From Terriglobus saanensis SP1PR4 (GTDB lineage: Bacteria; Acidobacteriota; Terriglobia; Terriglobales; Acidobacteriaceae): a stretch of 64,000 bases of DNA. The notes below the pieces were generated by a model, which saw only the letters and a program-made list of their open reading frames with translations, was not told where the DNA came from and did not search any database. Location: assembly GCF_000179915.2 (NCBI RefSeq), contig NC_014963.1, forward strand, positions 868,001 to 932,000, given 5' to 3'. This document shows positions 16,656 through 25,677 of this stretch, piece after piece. Numbering within the stretch: the first letter of the stretch is position 1; every line of letters starts with the position of its first letter. A program made the translations under genes and the position numbers.

Positions 16656-19325
16656 ATGTTCTGGCGCAGACGAAGTCCGGATGATTTTGCGGAAGAGATC
16701 AAGAGTCACCTTGAGCTGGAAGCGGATGAACTGCGGCGCGAAGGGATAAGTGAGCGCGAGGCGCATTGGAAGGCGATGCGCGAGTTCGGCAACGTAAGAG
16801 CGGCACAGGAGAGGTTCTATATGAAGGGTCGATGGATCTGGCTGGACAAGTTAATGCGCGATCTTCGTTTTGGAATGCGGTCTTTGTGGAAGACCCCTGG
16901 CTTTACCGTGACGGCGGTGCTGACGCTGGCGTTGGGCGTGGGCGCAAATACGGCGGTGTTCAGTGTGATGAATGCGGTGCTGCTGAAGTCTCTTCCAGTG
17001 GAAGATCCGCAGCGTGTGGTCTACGTGAAGACATCTGGTGCGCCGCGTCGAGCGAACAACACAGGCAACTGGGACACGTCGCTTTCTTACCCGGTCTATG
17101 ATGCTCTTCGGCGCGAGAAGAATGTGTTGAGCGACGTGATGGCGTATGTGCCTCTGGCCAACGACAAGATTGGTGTGCGCATCGGAGCGCAGCCGGAAGA
17201 GGCCGAGGCCGACATGGTGAGCGGCAACTTCTTTTCGGGGCTGGGCGTGAAGATGGTGCGCGGCAGAGGCTTTATAGGGAGCGACGAAACCGACCATGCG
17301 CCGATTGCAGTGCTTAGTTCGAAGTACTGGACTGCGCGTTTTGCGAGCGATCCGGATGTGGTGGGGAAGACGATTTACGTGAAGGGCGTTCCGCTGACGA
17401 TTGCGGGTGTTGCTGCCGCTGGTTTTGAAGGAGTCGAGCCGGGGCATTCCACGGATCTATGGATTCCGCTGCAGAACAGTGAAGCGTTGAATGCGTGGGG
17501 CGCGCCGTTCAGAAAGGGCAAGAACTTCATGCAGGTGCCGGACTGGTGGTGTCTGCGCATGGTGGCACGACTGGCTCCGGGAGTGAGTAGAGAGCAGGCA
17601 GCGCAGCGTTTGCAGGGAACGTTCAAGGCTGCTGCCTATATCAGTCTGGGATCTCCACTCGCGGGAGAGAAGCCGCCGGTGTTGAGCTTCGACGAGGCGA
17701 AGAATTTCCCCGGATACGAAGAAGAGTGGGGCAAGCCGCTGCGGATGTTGATGGCGATGGTGGGCCTGGTGCTCCTGATCGCGATGACGAATATCGTGAT
17801 GCTGTTGATGGCGCGGAATGCAACACGGCAGAAGGAGTTTTCGCTCCGACTGGCACTGGGTGCGCAACGAGGTGAGTTGCTGCGACAGCTTCTGGTGGAG
17901 AGTCTTCTGCTGGTGACGCTGGGCGGAGCCTTGGCGTGGGCATTTGCGCAGGGTGCAACGCGGATGCTGGGGATATGGGCGCACATCGATTCGAGCTTGT
18001 CTCCAGACAGGATGGTGCTGCTTGCGACGCTGGTCGTTCTGTTGCTCGCTGCTGTGCTGTTTGGCCTGGCACCGTTTCGTACCGCAGTGGCGGGCGGGGC
18101 TGAGATGGCGCTGAAGACTTCGGCAGCTACCTCTGGCACCGATGCAGGGAAGACTCGCACGGGCAAAATCGTAGTCGCGCTGCAGATGGCCCTTTGTGTG
18201 GTGTTGCTGGTCGGCGGTGGGCTGTTGGTGCGGACGCTGCAGAACCTGCAGAATATCCCGCTGGGGATACGGACGGAAGGGCTGCTGGTGTTTGGTGTGA
18301 GTCAGCCAAATGCGACGACGGGAATGCAGAGTGTCCAATTCTATGAAGAGTTGCTGCGGAAGTTGCGCGCGTTGCCGGGTGTAGAGGCGGTTACGGTGAT
18401 GGGCAATCGCGTGGGCTCCGGTTGGTCGAACAACAATAACGCGATGGTGGATGGGAAAGAGCCTCAGCCCGTAGGTGGCGGATCGACCATGCAACGCAAC
18501 AACTACGTAGGCGCGGACTTCTTCCATACGCTCGGCATTCCGATCGTCATGGGGCGTGAGTTTGCGGATGTGGACACGCCGACATCGCAGCAGGTGGCGG
18601 TAGTCAGCGAGTTGTTTGCCCAGCGATTTTTACCGAATGTGAATCCGCTTGGACACCACATCAATGGGAACAGCAAAAAAGACGATGTCGTGATTGTGGG
18701 TATCGCAAAGAACAACAAGTACACGAGTATGAATGAAGAGCCGATCCCGATGATCTGGTACCACTACGCCCAAGCGGGCGAACCGATGGCCATGCATGTG
18801 GAGATGCATGTCAATGGAGACCCGATGAGCATGTTGCCTTCGGCACGCAAGGTGGTAGCGAGCCTCGATCCAAATATTCCGCTGGTGTTGCCGATGACGC
18901 AGCGAGCGCAGTTTGAGCAAAGCATCTCGCAGCAGTTGATGTTCGCGCGGCTGGCGGAGTTCTTTGGTGTGCTGGCGGTAGTGCTGGTGGCGACCGGGCT
19001 TTATGGAACGCTGGCCTATCGCGTGAGCATGCGAACAGCGGAGATCGGTGTTCGTATGGCTGTAGGCGCACGTAGAGGACAGGTGGTCTGGATGATCCTG
19101 CGAGATAGCTTGATCTTGACGGGAGTTGGTGTGTTGGTGGGAGTTCCGCTGGCAATGCTGGTGGCCCGCGCGCTGACGACCTCACTCTATGGAGTGAAGC
19201 CGATGGACGTGATGAGCTACGTGATGGCGGTAGTGGGTGTGACTCTGGTGGCGCTAGCGGCGAGCGCCTTACCTGCCGGAAGGGCGGCGAGTGTCGATCC
19301 TTTGACGGCCTTGCGCGCGGAGTAA
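16656..19325 (+). CDS. ADOP-type ABC permease (MacB-like, duplicated)
   Basis: 889 residues. An N-terminal soluble segment (FAEEIKSHLELEADELRREG and what follows) is characteristic of the acidobacterial duplicated orphan permease family. Next comes a first MacB-type unit: a TM helix near residue 80, a periplasmic domain, then three helices. A second periplasmic domain and three C-terminal helices follow (MSYVMAVVGVTLVAL). No ATPase is adjacent, as usual for this family. The start ATG 16656 overlaps none of padR but follows its GGAGGG. The substrate is unknown; it may act in envelope export. Confidence 0.93.
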   Translation: MFWRRRSPDDFAEEIKSHLELEADELRREGISEREAHWKAMREFGNVRAAQERFYMKGRWIWLDKLMRDLRFGMRSLWKTPGFTVTAVLTLALGVGANTAVFSVMNAVLLKSLPVEDPQRVVYVKTSGAPRRANNTGNWDTSLSYPVYDALRREKNVLSDVMAYVPLANDKIGVRIGAQPEEAEADMVSGNFFSGLGVKMVRGRGFIGSDETDHAPIAVLSSKYWTARFASDPDVVGKTIYVKGVPLTIAGVAAAGFEGVEPGHSTDLWIPLQNSEALNAWGAPFRKGKNFMQVPDWWCLRMVARLAPGVSREQAAQRLQGTFKAAAYISLGSPLAGEKPPVLSFDEAKNFPGYEEEWGKPLRMLMAMVGLVLLIAMTNIVMLLMARNATRQKEFSLRLALGAQRGELLRQLLVESLLLVTLGGALAWAFAQGATRMLGIWAHIDSSLSPDRMVLLATLVVLLLAAVLFGLAPFRTAVAGGAEMALKTSAATSGTDAGKTRTGKIVVALQMALCVVLLVGGGLLVRTLQNLQNIPLGIRTEGLLVFGVSQPNATTGMQSVQFYEELLRKLRALPGVEAVTVMGNRVGSGWSNNNNAMVDGKEPQPVGGGSTMQRNNYVGADFFHTLGIPIVMGREFADVDTPTSQQVAVVSELFAQRFLPNVNPLGHHINGNSKKDDVVIVGIAKNNKYTSMNEEPIPMIWYHYAQAGEPMAMHVEMHVNGDPMSMLPSARKVVASLDPNIPLVLPMTQRAQFEQSISQQLMFARLAEFFGVLAVVLVATGLYGTLAYRVSMRTAEIGVRMAVGARRGQVVWMILRDSLILTGVGVLVGVPLAMLVARALTTSLYGVKPMDVMSYVMAVVGVTLVALAASALPAGRAASVDPLTALRAE

Positions 19326-19333
19326 CAGTGCCG

Positions 19334-20239
19334 CTAACTGCGGTTCAGAGCGTCTATGGGGAGAGCGAGTAGCTTCTTTACTAGAGCCGAAAGCTTGTTG
19401 AGATCGCTGGACATCTCCGCGGCGAGGGCCTTCGTATCTTGTTGAGAGTCTCCTTCGGCAGCAAGGTAGACGAGATTCGTGAGGCTCTGCAACGGATTGT
19501 TAATACGGTGTGCGAGTTGGTTCGCCATGGCGGCTGCGGCGGAGGCTGATGCCTGGCGCATGAGGATCTTCTGCTGGCGATTCTGACGGACGCCCATGGC
19601 CGCGAAGTTTGCAAGGGCTTCCATTAGACGGCAATCGTTCTTGTCGAATGCTTCGGTCCGTTCGTGCGCCATGATCCAGAGGGTTCCGTGGGTCTCTTCC
19701 ACCTGCCAGGGGATAAGTATGCCGTCGGTGACGATTTCGGCTTCAATACCCATGAGATCGAAGAATTGGGGATGAACACGAAAGAGTTGCGGCTGACCCC
19801 TTTGGATACAGACGCTGCAGGCGCTCGGGTAGGAGGGCAGCGTGGCATCGACGAAGCGTGCATACTTCCCAGCGGTGGCGACCCAGCTGTAGGTCGTGTT
19901 GGCAGCGTCGTCTTTGTTCTCAATGCTGATGCCCGCACTGTCGGCTCCGCAAAGATCGACAGCGGTGTTGACGAGTTCCTGCAGGATCGTCTCGGGGCGG
20001 TCTACGAAGGCTTGGGCGAGGCGTTGCATGCCTGCGAGCTGAGTCGCCGCGTCGCGGGCATGGAGATGCCGACGTGTGAACTCGAAGTCTGTTTCGAGGT
20101 CCACCACTTCAAGCCCCGTTCCTGCGAGGTTGGCTAGGTCCGTTTCCACTGCTTCTGAAGTGTGACAGGATATGAGCGAAAAGAACAATACAGATCTGCG
20201 CGTCCGGGATATGCATGCGGCCATGCAAGTTGATCCCAT
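19334..20239 (-). CDS. GAF-domain protein with kinase-like H-box but no ATPase domain
   Basis: About 301 residues from ATG 20239, chosen for its GGGAG at 7-base spacing. The open frame extends to a GTG at 20419, but its codons there look non-coding, and a GTG at 20149 is an alternative. The middle forms a GAF sensor domain (CGADSAGISIENKDD to LWIMAHERTEAFD). The end has a histidine-kinase-like dimerisation helix with HRINNPLQSL, then stops after about 60 residues: no N, G1 or G2 boxes of an ATP-binding domain. It may dimerise with, or act as a phosphotransfer or sensing partner of, another kinase. It converges on the ADOP gene. Confidence 0.72.
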   Translation of the reverse strand: MGSTCMAACISRTRRSVLFFSLISCHTSEAVETDLANLAGTGLEVVDLETDFEFTRRHLHARDAATQLAGMQRLAQAFVDRPETILQELVNTAVDLCGADSAGISIENKDDAANTTYSWVATAGKYARFVDATLPSYPSACSVCIQRGQPQLFRVHPQFFDLMGIEAEIVTDGILIPWQVEETHGTLWIMAHERTEAFDKNDCRLMEALANFAAMGVRQNRQQKILMRQASASAAAAMANQLAHRINNPLQSLTNLVYLAAEGDSQQDTKALAAEMSSDLNKLSALVKKLLALPIDALNRS

Positions 20240-20564
20240 GAAGGTGCTCCCAGGGAACGTGCTTTCCAAGCAGCCTTCCGATGAGTTGAGATGGGTAACT
20301 TCTCTTGGGGAAACATCCCTCAAGAGGTCGCAAGCGTTTGCAACAAATGCTTTTGGCGGCCATAAGTCCAATGGAACTCGTATGCAATGTGCCTTTGCCT
20401 GGGTCAAACGGTGAGTCACTTGCCAATCGTCTGCAACGACGCTGAGTGTAGCTCTGCTCCAGAAATGGTGCGGAGACGGAAATAAGCTTTCCTAAGAGTT
20501 GTCATGAACAAGCCGGGACAGAAGAGCCCGTAAATGGTGTTGAAGGTTTTTGGAGGTCTGAGCT

Positions 20565-23500
20565 GTGAAGGATTTTGGGAAAAAGATGTTGAGGCTGGCG
20601 TTGGCGCTCGCGCTCGGCGCGGTTGCTTTTCAAGTGACGCCGACTTTGGCGAAGTATCAGGTCGGCGAGGCGCAGAACACAAACGCGACCATTCGTGGCC
20701 AGGTATTGGATCCGACTGGCGCACTGGTTCCCGGGGCGAAGGTCACCATCATTAATCAGGCGACGAATGTGCAGGTCTTCGATGGAACGACGGACTCTGC
20801 GGACAGTTTTGTCGCACCGCAGGTGATTCCGGGAGCGTATCGCTTGACCGTGGTGGCCCCTGGATTGAAGACGGCGACGGTGAACGACCTAATCGCAACG
20901 GTCTCTCAGGTTGCATCCATCAATATTGATATGCAGGTTGGCGACATGACGGATGTTGTGACGGTGATGTCCAAGGGCGAGCAGTTGGATCGTTCGACGT
21001 CGAATATCTCTACGTTGATTTCGCCTCAGGATGTTGAGAATCTTCCCCTGAACAGTCGCAACGTAGAAAATCTGCTGGCGTTTGTGCCCGGTGTGGCGAC
21101 CGGTGGGAATCCTACGCAGGTGAACACTTCACAGCTCTCGATCAACGGAAGCCGAACGCTGAACAATGAGATTCTGTTAAACGGCGTTTCGACGATCATT
21201 GCTTCGACAGGATCGCCCTTGCTGCTTCCCTCACCCGATGGCATCGATGAGTTGCGCTTTCTTACGGCGAACGCTCCGGCGGAGTATGGCCGTACCTCGG
21301 GTGCAGTCCTGGCAGCGAACACGCGTTCGGGAACCAACGTGTATCACGGAGCCGTATATTTTCTCGGCCGCAACGAAGCTCTGAATGCCAATAGCTACTT
21401 CTTCAATTTGAATGGAACGCCACGCGCCCGAGATCGCTTCTTCCAGATGGGCGGATCGCTGGGCGGACCTGTTTGGATCCCTCATGTTTACGACGGGCAC
21501 GACAAGCTCTTCTTTTTTGCGAACTATGACCGGACGATCCGCAGGGTCCCTTCGAATACGACTCCGATCACGATTCCGAACCAGGCAGAGCGCGCTGGTG
21601 ATTTTTCCGCCGCAACCAACCCCGTCTTTCAGCCGGGCGGTACTGCGACGCCGCAGTTTGCGGGGAACCGTGTGACGGGAATCGATCCTGCAGCGGCGAA
21701 GATTATGGCTCTTCTGCCACTCCCAAACGTTGCTGGTTCGCCTGATGCGGTGAATGGCCGAACGACAGCGAATTATCTTGCGCCAGTTACGACGTCGCAG
21801 GATCAGCTGCGACTCGTCGCCCGCGTGGACTATCAGATGACGCAGAAAGATCGCTTGGGGTTTGCGATGTATCGCTTTACCAGCAGCGCCCCCAATGCGG
21901 TTTTTTACAACGTGCCACTTTTGAACACTAACTATGATTGTGCCTGTAGCAATGCGTGGGTCGGTTCGGCGGATTACACGCGCACCTGGACGTCGACTCT
22001 CGTTTCCGACTTTAATATGGGCTTCTTCCGGAATGCGGTCTTCCGCAATCCTCCTGGAGCGGGCATGGGCGCTTCGGCGGCACTCGGTATTGCGAGTCTT
22101 CCGCTGGACCAGACGCCGCAGATGACAGTCACCGGATACAACAATATCGGTGCAGACACGAATACGAACCAGATCAACATCACCAATACCTTTTCGCCTT
22201 ATGGCACGGTGACGAAGACTTTCGGTCCGCATACCTTTCGCTTCGGTGGCTCGCTCCGCAAGAACCAGTTCAACTCTTACAATCCTTCCGGCAGTCCGAA
22301 CGGGTCGTTCGCGTTCGATGGCAGCATCACCAATCACGGTAGCAATGGCAATGCCTCGACAGCTCTGGCAGATTTCCTGACCGGCAATATCAAGACCGCT
22401 AACTATCAGTTGCCGATGCCGGAGACGGGCCGTCGCAACTGGAACCTCGGTGCCTTCTTTCAGGATGACTACAAGATCACGCCGAAGCTCACGATGAATC
22501 TCGGCATCCGCTACGAGTACGAGTCGCCCATGAAGGTCGCCAACGATGTGTATTCCCGCTTCAATCCTTTGACAGGATTGATTCTCCGTGCGGGAGTCAA
22601 TGCTTCGGATTCATTGAATATCCAGACACCCAAGGCAAACTTCTCGCCTCGGATCGGACTGGCGTTCAGCCTGAACGATAAGACGGTGATGCGTGCCGCG
22701 TTCGGCACATTCTACGGAACGATCTTCCAGAACCTTGGTGGACAGGTCGCGTTTCCCGGATACGACCAGACGCAGCAGTACAACAACCTGGGAACGGCGG
22801 TCGCGCAACCCTTCAAGTTGTCGCAGGGAATTCCGTTGACGCTGACTCCAGATGTGACGGCCTCGTTTGCTGCGATCCCAAATCCGACAGACACATCACG
22901 CGCCGCTACGCCTTACTCGATCAGTGGCGTTTCCTTCGACAAGCTGAGCCCGATGCCGTTGGTGCAGCAGTGGAACTTCGGTGTGCAGCGTCAGTTACCG
23001 TTCGCCATCACCTTCGAGGCGAACTACGTCGGAAATCATTCGCTGCATCTGCCGTACAACATTCCCTTTAATAATGTGGCGATCTCGCAGTGGGATTCCG
23101 TCTCCCAGGCGAATACGACCACGGCGACTCAGTTGGCGAGACCCTTTCCGGCACTGCAGGGAATCACGGTCGTCCAGCACGTCGGTATGTCGAACTACAA
23201 CTCGTTGCAACTCGTAGGACGCAGGCAGTTCAATGCGAAGTTCGTTGTGCTGTCGAGCTATACCTATGGCAAGGCGCTGGATGATGGCAGCTCGATTTAC
23301 AACTTCTCCGCTCCAAACGGATCAGCGAACGCACAGTACGCAGGCGATGCCTCGCTCCGCAGGCAGGACTATGCCGTGAGTTCGATCGACATCAAGCATC
23401 GCGTGAACATCGCTCTCCAATACACGACGAGCGGAGCGTGGTGGCTGCGCGGATGGAATATTGCGCCTGCGTTCGTCGGGCAGACGGGGATTCCGATCAA

Positions 23501-24008
23501 CATTACGCAGAACAATTTGATTCCGAGCGTCTCGCAACAACGACCGAACGGGCGGGCACAGGATGTGATTGTGAAGCCATACTTTGACGGTACGGTTCTC
23601 CGGTACTTCAAGAAAGTCGACACGGCGCAGGGACAGACCAATTATCCGCTGCAGCCTTCCGGCCCTATTTATAATCCGGCACGTACGGTCCGCATTATTC
23701 CGAGCGCGCTGGGAACGATGCCCAGGGATGCGGCAAGGGCCTTCGGTCTGATCCAGTTCGATGCTTCGGTTTCTAAGACCTTCGACGTGTACAGGAACCT
23801 GAAGTTCCAGTTCCGTGTCGACGCATTCAACGTGCTGAACCACACGAACTTCAACGCACCCAATGCCACTCTGACCGCGGCAGCGGACCAGATCGGAAGC
23901 ACGGGAAACTATGTGGCAAACTTCCGTGCGGGGTCGAACACCTTCGGTCAGATCACGGGGACACAGCCAGCCCGACAGTTGCAGTTGGTAGGGCGGTTCA
24001 ACTTCTAA
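20565..24008 (+). CDS. TonB-dependent receptor with carboxypeptidase-regulatory domain (Oar-like)
   Basis: 1147 residues from a GTG start, with a signal peptide (LALALALGAVAFQV). Residues about 40-125 form a carboxypeptidase-regulatory-like beta-sandwich (TIRGQVLDPTGALVPGAKV). The TonB plug follows (NLPLNSRNVENLLAFVPGV, then INGSRTLNNEILLNG), and the remainder is a large barrel with many aromatic-ended strands, finishing in QLVGRFNF. These Oar-like receptors are numerous in acidobacteria and are thought to take up large substrates such as glycans or peptides. The substrate is not predictable. No adjacent SusD or transporter was seen. Confidence 0.93.
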   Translation: MKDFGKKMLRLALALALGAVAFQVTPTLAKYQVGEAQNTNATIRGQVLDPTGALVPGAKVTIINQATNVQVFDGTTDSADSFVAPQVIPGAYRLTVVAPGLKTATVNDLIATVSQVASINIDMQVGDMTDVVTVMSKGEQLDRSTSNISTLISPQDVENLPLNSRNVENLLAFVPGVATGGNPTQVNTSQLSINGSRTLNNEILLNGVSTIIASTGSPLLLPSPDGIDELRFLTANAPAEYGRTSGAVLAANTRSGTNVYHGAVYFLGRNEALNANSYFFNLNGTPRARDRFFQMGGSLGGPVWIPHVYDGHDKLFFFANYDRTIRRVPSNTTPITIPNQAERAGDFSAATNPVFQPGGTATPQFAGNRVTGIDPAAAKIMALLPLPNVAGSPDAVNGRTTANYLAPVTTSQDQLRLVARVDYQMTQKDRLGFAMYRFTSSAPNAVFYNVPLLNTNYDCACSNAWVGSADYTRTWTSTLVSDFNMGFFRNAVFRNPPGAGMGASAALGIASLPLDQTPQMTVTGYNNIGADTNTNQINITNTFSPYGTVTKTFGPHTFRFGGSLRKNQFNSYNPSGSPNGSFAFDGSITNHGSNGNASTALADFLTGNIKTANYQLPMPETGRRNWNLGAFFQDDYKITPKLTMNLGIRYEYESPMKVANDVYSRFNPLTGLILRAGVNASDSLNIQTPKANFSPRIGLAFSLNDKTVMRAAFGTFYGTIFQNLGGQVAFPGYDQTQQYNNLGTAVAQPFKLSQGIPLTLTPDVTASFAAIPNPTDTSRAATPYSISGVSFDKLSPMPLVQQWNFGVQRQLPFAITFEANYVGNHSLHLPYNIPFNNVAISQWDSVSQANTTTATQLARPFPALQGITVVQHVGMSNYNSLQLVGRRQFNAKFVVLSSYTYGKALDDGSSIYNFSAPNGSANAQYAGDASLRRQDYAVSSIDIKHRVNIALQYTTSGAWWLRGWNIAPAFVGQTGIPINITQNNLIPSVSQQRPNGRAQDVIVKPYFDGTVLRYFKKVDTAQGQTNYPLQPSGPIYNPARTVRIIPSALGTMPRDAARAFGLIQFDASVSKTFDVYRNLKFQFRVDAFNVLNHTNFNAPNATLTAAADQIGSTGNYVANFRAGSNTFGQITGTQPARQLQLVGRFNF

Positions 24009-24027
24009 GTGTGCGCTGTATTCAATA

Positions 24028-24063
24028 GAACGGCCACCCCTGCGGGTGGCCGTTTCTTCGTTT
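24028..24063 (+). terminator. Terminator after the TonB receptor
   Basis: A perfect 10-bp stem (24030-24039 with 24044-24053) with a CTGC loop, followed by TTCTTCGTTT, 21 bases after the receptor stop. Confidence 0.85.
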
Positions 24064-24067
24064 GGAG

Positions 24068-24838
24068 CTAGCCGCGGGAGTAGTAACGGCGCCGTGTGAG
24101 AGGTTGTTCCGGGCGTGTGGTCCAGTAATCATGGGATTTCTGGAAGTGGCCGGGGTTGCGCGCGTTGACCATGGTCTTGAGGAAGAGCCACGTCATACCC
24201 AGATGGCCTGTCTTCTGGAAGCGGCGGTTTGAGGTGTGCGCTTCTCCACGGATGATGGCGAAGCGCAGCGGCGAGATTTTGCGCGTGAAGTCGTAGTCTT
24301 CCGCAAAGAGAGCAAGTTCAGAGAAGCCGCCCAGGGCTTCGAAGCGGGCACGGTCCACGAGAAGGAACATGCCTGTGCCGAAGGGGCGAAGCCAGGTAGA
24401 GAGGTGTTGCGCGAGATTGGAGGCACTGTAGAGGATGCGGTCGCGAAGTCCCGTGGAAGTGCAGGCGATGTTGACGGTCGCGCAGTGGAGTTGGCGTCCG
24501 CGCATGGCCCGCATGGCGCGGCGGATGAGGGTCGGGTCCTTGAGTTCGATGTCTGCATCGAGGAAGAGGATGAAGGTGGATTGGCTGGCGCGTGCGCCGT
24601 TGTTGCGGGCTACGGAGGGCAGGCCGCCGGGGATGATGGTGATGTCCAGACGATCATGGAAGCTCAGGGCTTCTTCGACAGTACGGTCAGTCGATCCGGC
24701 ATCAGCAACGTAGACTTTCGTAGGCCGCGAGTGCAGGTAATCCTGCATGCTCAAAGAGGCAAGGAGCTTCGGCAGGAAGTTCTCTTCGTTCTTCGCGGGT
24801 ATGACGATGGCGAGTTCGGGAAACGTCTCTGTATTCAC
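24068..24838 (-). CDS. Glycosyltransferase family 2
   Basis: 256 residues of GT-A fold. AIVIPAKNEENFLPKLL opens the nucleotide-sugar domain, ADAGSTDRT is the second motif, and FLDADIEL is the DXD metal/sugar site. There is a C-terminal RKIS-containing region and no clear membrane anchor. Its first 137 bases overlap, in another frame, the end of the metallophosphoesterase gene. That overlap makes the two an obligate unit on one transcript. The acceptor is unknown; a glycolipid or cell-surface glycan is likely. Confidence 0.88.
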   Translation of the reverse strand: MNTETFPELAIVIPAKNEENFLPKLLASLSMQDYLHSRPTKVYVADAGSTDRTVEEALSFHDRLDITIIPGGLPSVARNNGARASQSTFILFLDADIELKDPTLIRRAMRAMRGRQLHCATVNIACTSTGLRDRILYSASNLAQHLSTWLRPFGTGMFLLVDRARFEALGGFSELALFAEDYDFTRKISPLRFAIIRGEAHTSNRRFQKTGHLGMTWLFLKTMVNARNPGHFQKSHDYWTTRPEQPLTRRRYYSRG

Positions 24839-25514
24839 GGAGGTGGACTCCTGTTTCGTCGATCGTGATGTAGGTAGGGATCTGTTCGACCCAGCAACCG
24901 GTGTTGAAGTAGTCGATCCCGTTGCGGGAGCGCATCGTGGGAAGGTGGGTGTGTCCGCAGAAGATGCGGTCGGCGTAGCCCGCGGCCGCGTAGGTGAGCG
25001 CGCCCTCGGCTACCTTTTCCGTGAGGCGGAGCCAGCGCGTGCTGAGGCGATCGAGGGTGTTGGTGAACTTCTTGCTTTGGGTATCCCAGCGCTGAAGGTG
25101 CTCGTAGATGCGAACGCCAATGCGGGAGAGAAGATAGTTCTTCGACACGAAACGATCGAACTGATGGCCGTGGATGGCGATATGCCGTTTCCCCGCAAAC
25201 TGCCAGACGTAGCGCTGGTAGACGGAGATGCCCATGAGGTGGGACATCAGGTTGGAGAGGCCGAGGTCGTGATTGCCTTCGACCCAGATGACTTGTTTGC
25301 GACGGCGGGGGTTGGAGAGCCGCCGGATCTCCGAGAGGAACTCCCAGTGGTCGCGCGTGAGACGAGCGAAGTTGAGATCGGAAAAAATATCGCCGAGGAG
25401 AATCAGACGATTGAAGGAGACGGTGCGAAGAAGTTGAACGGCGTCCGCGGCCCGGCTGGCTTCAGAGCCGAGGTGAAGGTCGGACAGGATGAGGGTGTCG
25501 CAGGACTCTCTCAT
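24702..25514 (-). CDS. Metallophosphoesterase (LpxH-like fold)
   Basis: 270 residues. The calcineurin-like motifs are DLHLGS (I), GDIFSD (II), GNHD (III), HGHQFD (IV) and GHTH (V), all with intact metal ligands. The arrangement resembles UDP-2,3-diacylglucosamine hydrolase and its relatives, including an insertion of helices between motifs IV and V. The conserved domain ends near residue 228. The last 45 residues, Arg- and Glu-rich, are read from DNA that also encodes the start of the GT2 gene. It might process a lipid or nucleotide intermediate for the glycosyltransferase; this is inference. Confidence 0.88.
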   Translation of the reverse strand: MRESCDTLILSDLHLGSEASRAADAVQLLRTVSFNRLILLGDIFSDLNFARLTRDHWEFLSEIRRLSNPRRRKQVIWVEGNHDLGLSNLMSHLMGISVYQRYVWQFAGKRHIAIHGHQFDRFVSKNYLLSRIGVRIYEHLQRWDTQSKKFTNTLDRLSTRWLRLTEKVAEGALTYAAAGYADRIFCGHTHLPTMRSRNGIDYFNTGCWVEQIPTYITIDETGVHLREYRDVSRTRHRHTREERRELPAEAPCLFEHAGLPALAAYESLRC

Positions 25515-25677
25515 GACGTCCTCAGGATGGCACAGTAATTTTTACTTTACTAGTGCAAATGTGGAAATATTTTGTGGATATTGACCATAGTGAATCTCCT
25601 GTGGTGCAGAACAGGACATCTAGTTACCGATAACGTAAATATTCGATGAATAAACGTGGAGTGGCCCTCAAGCTGCT

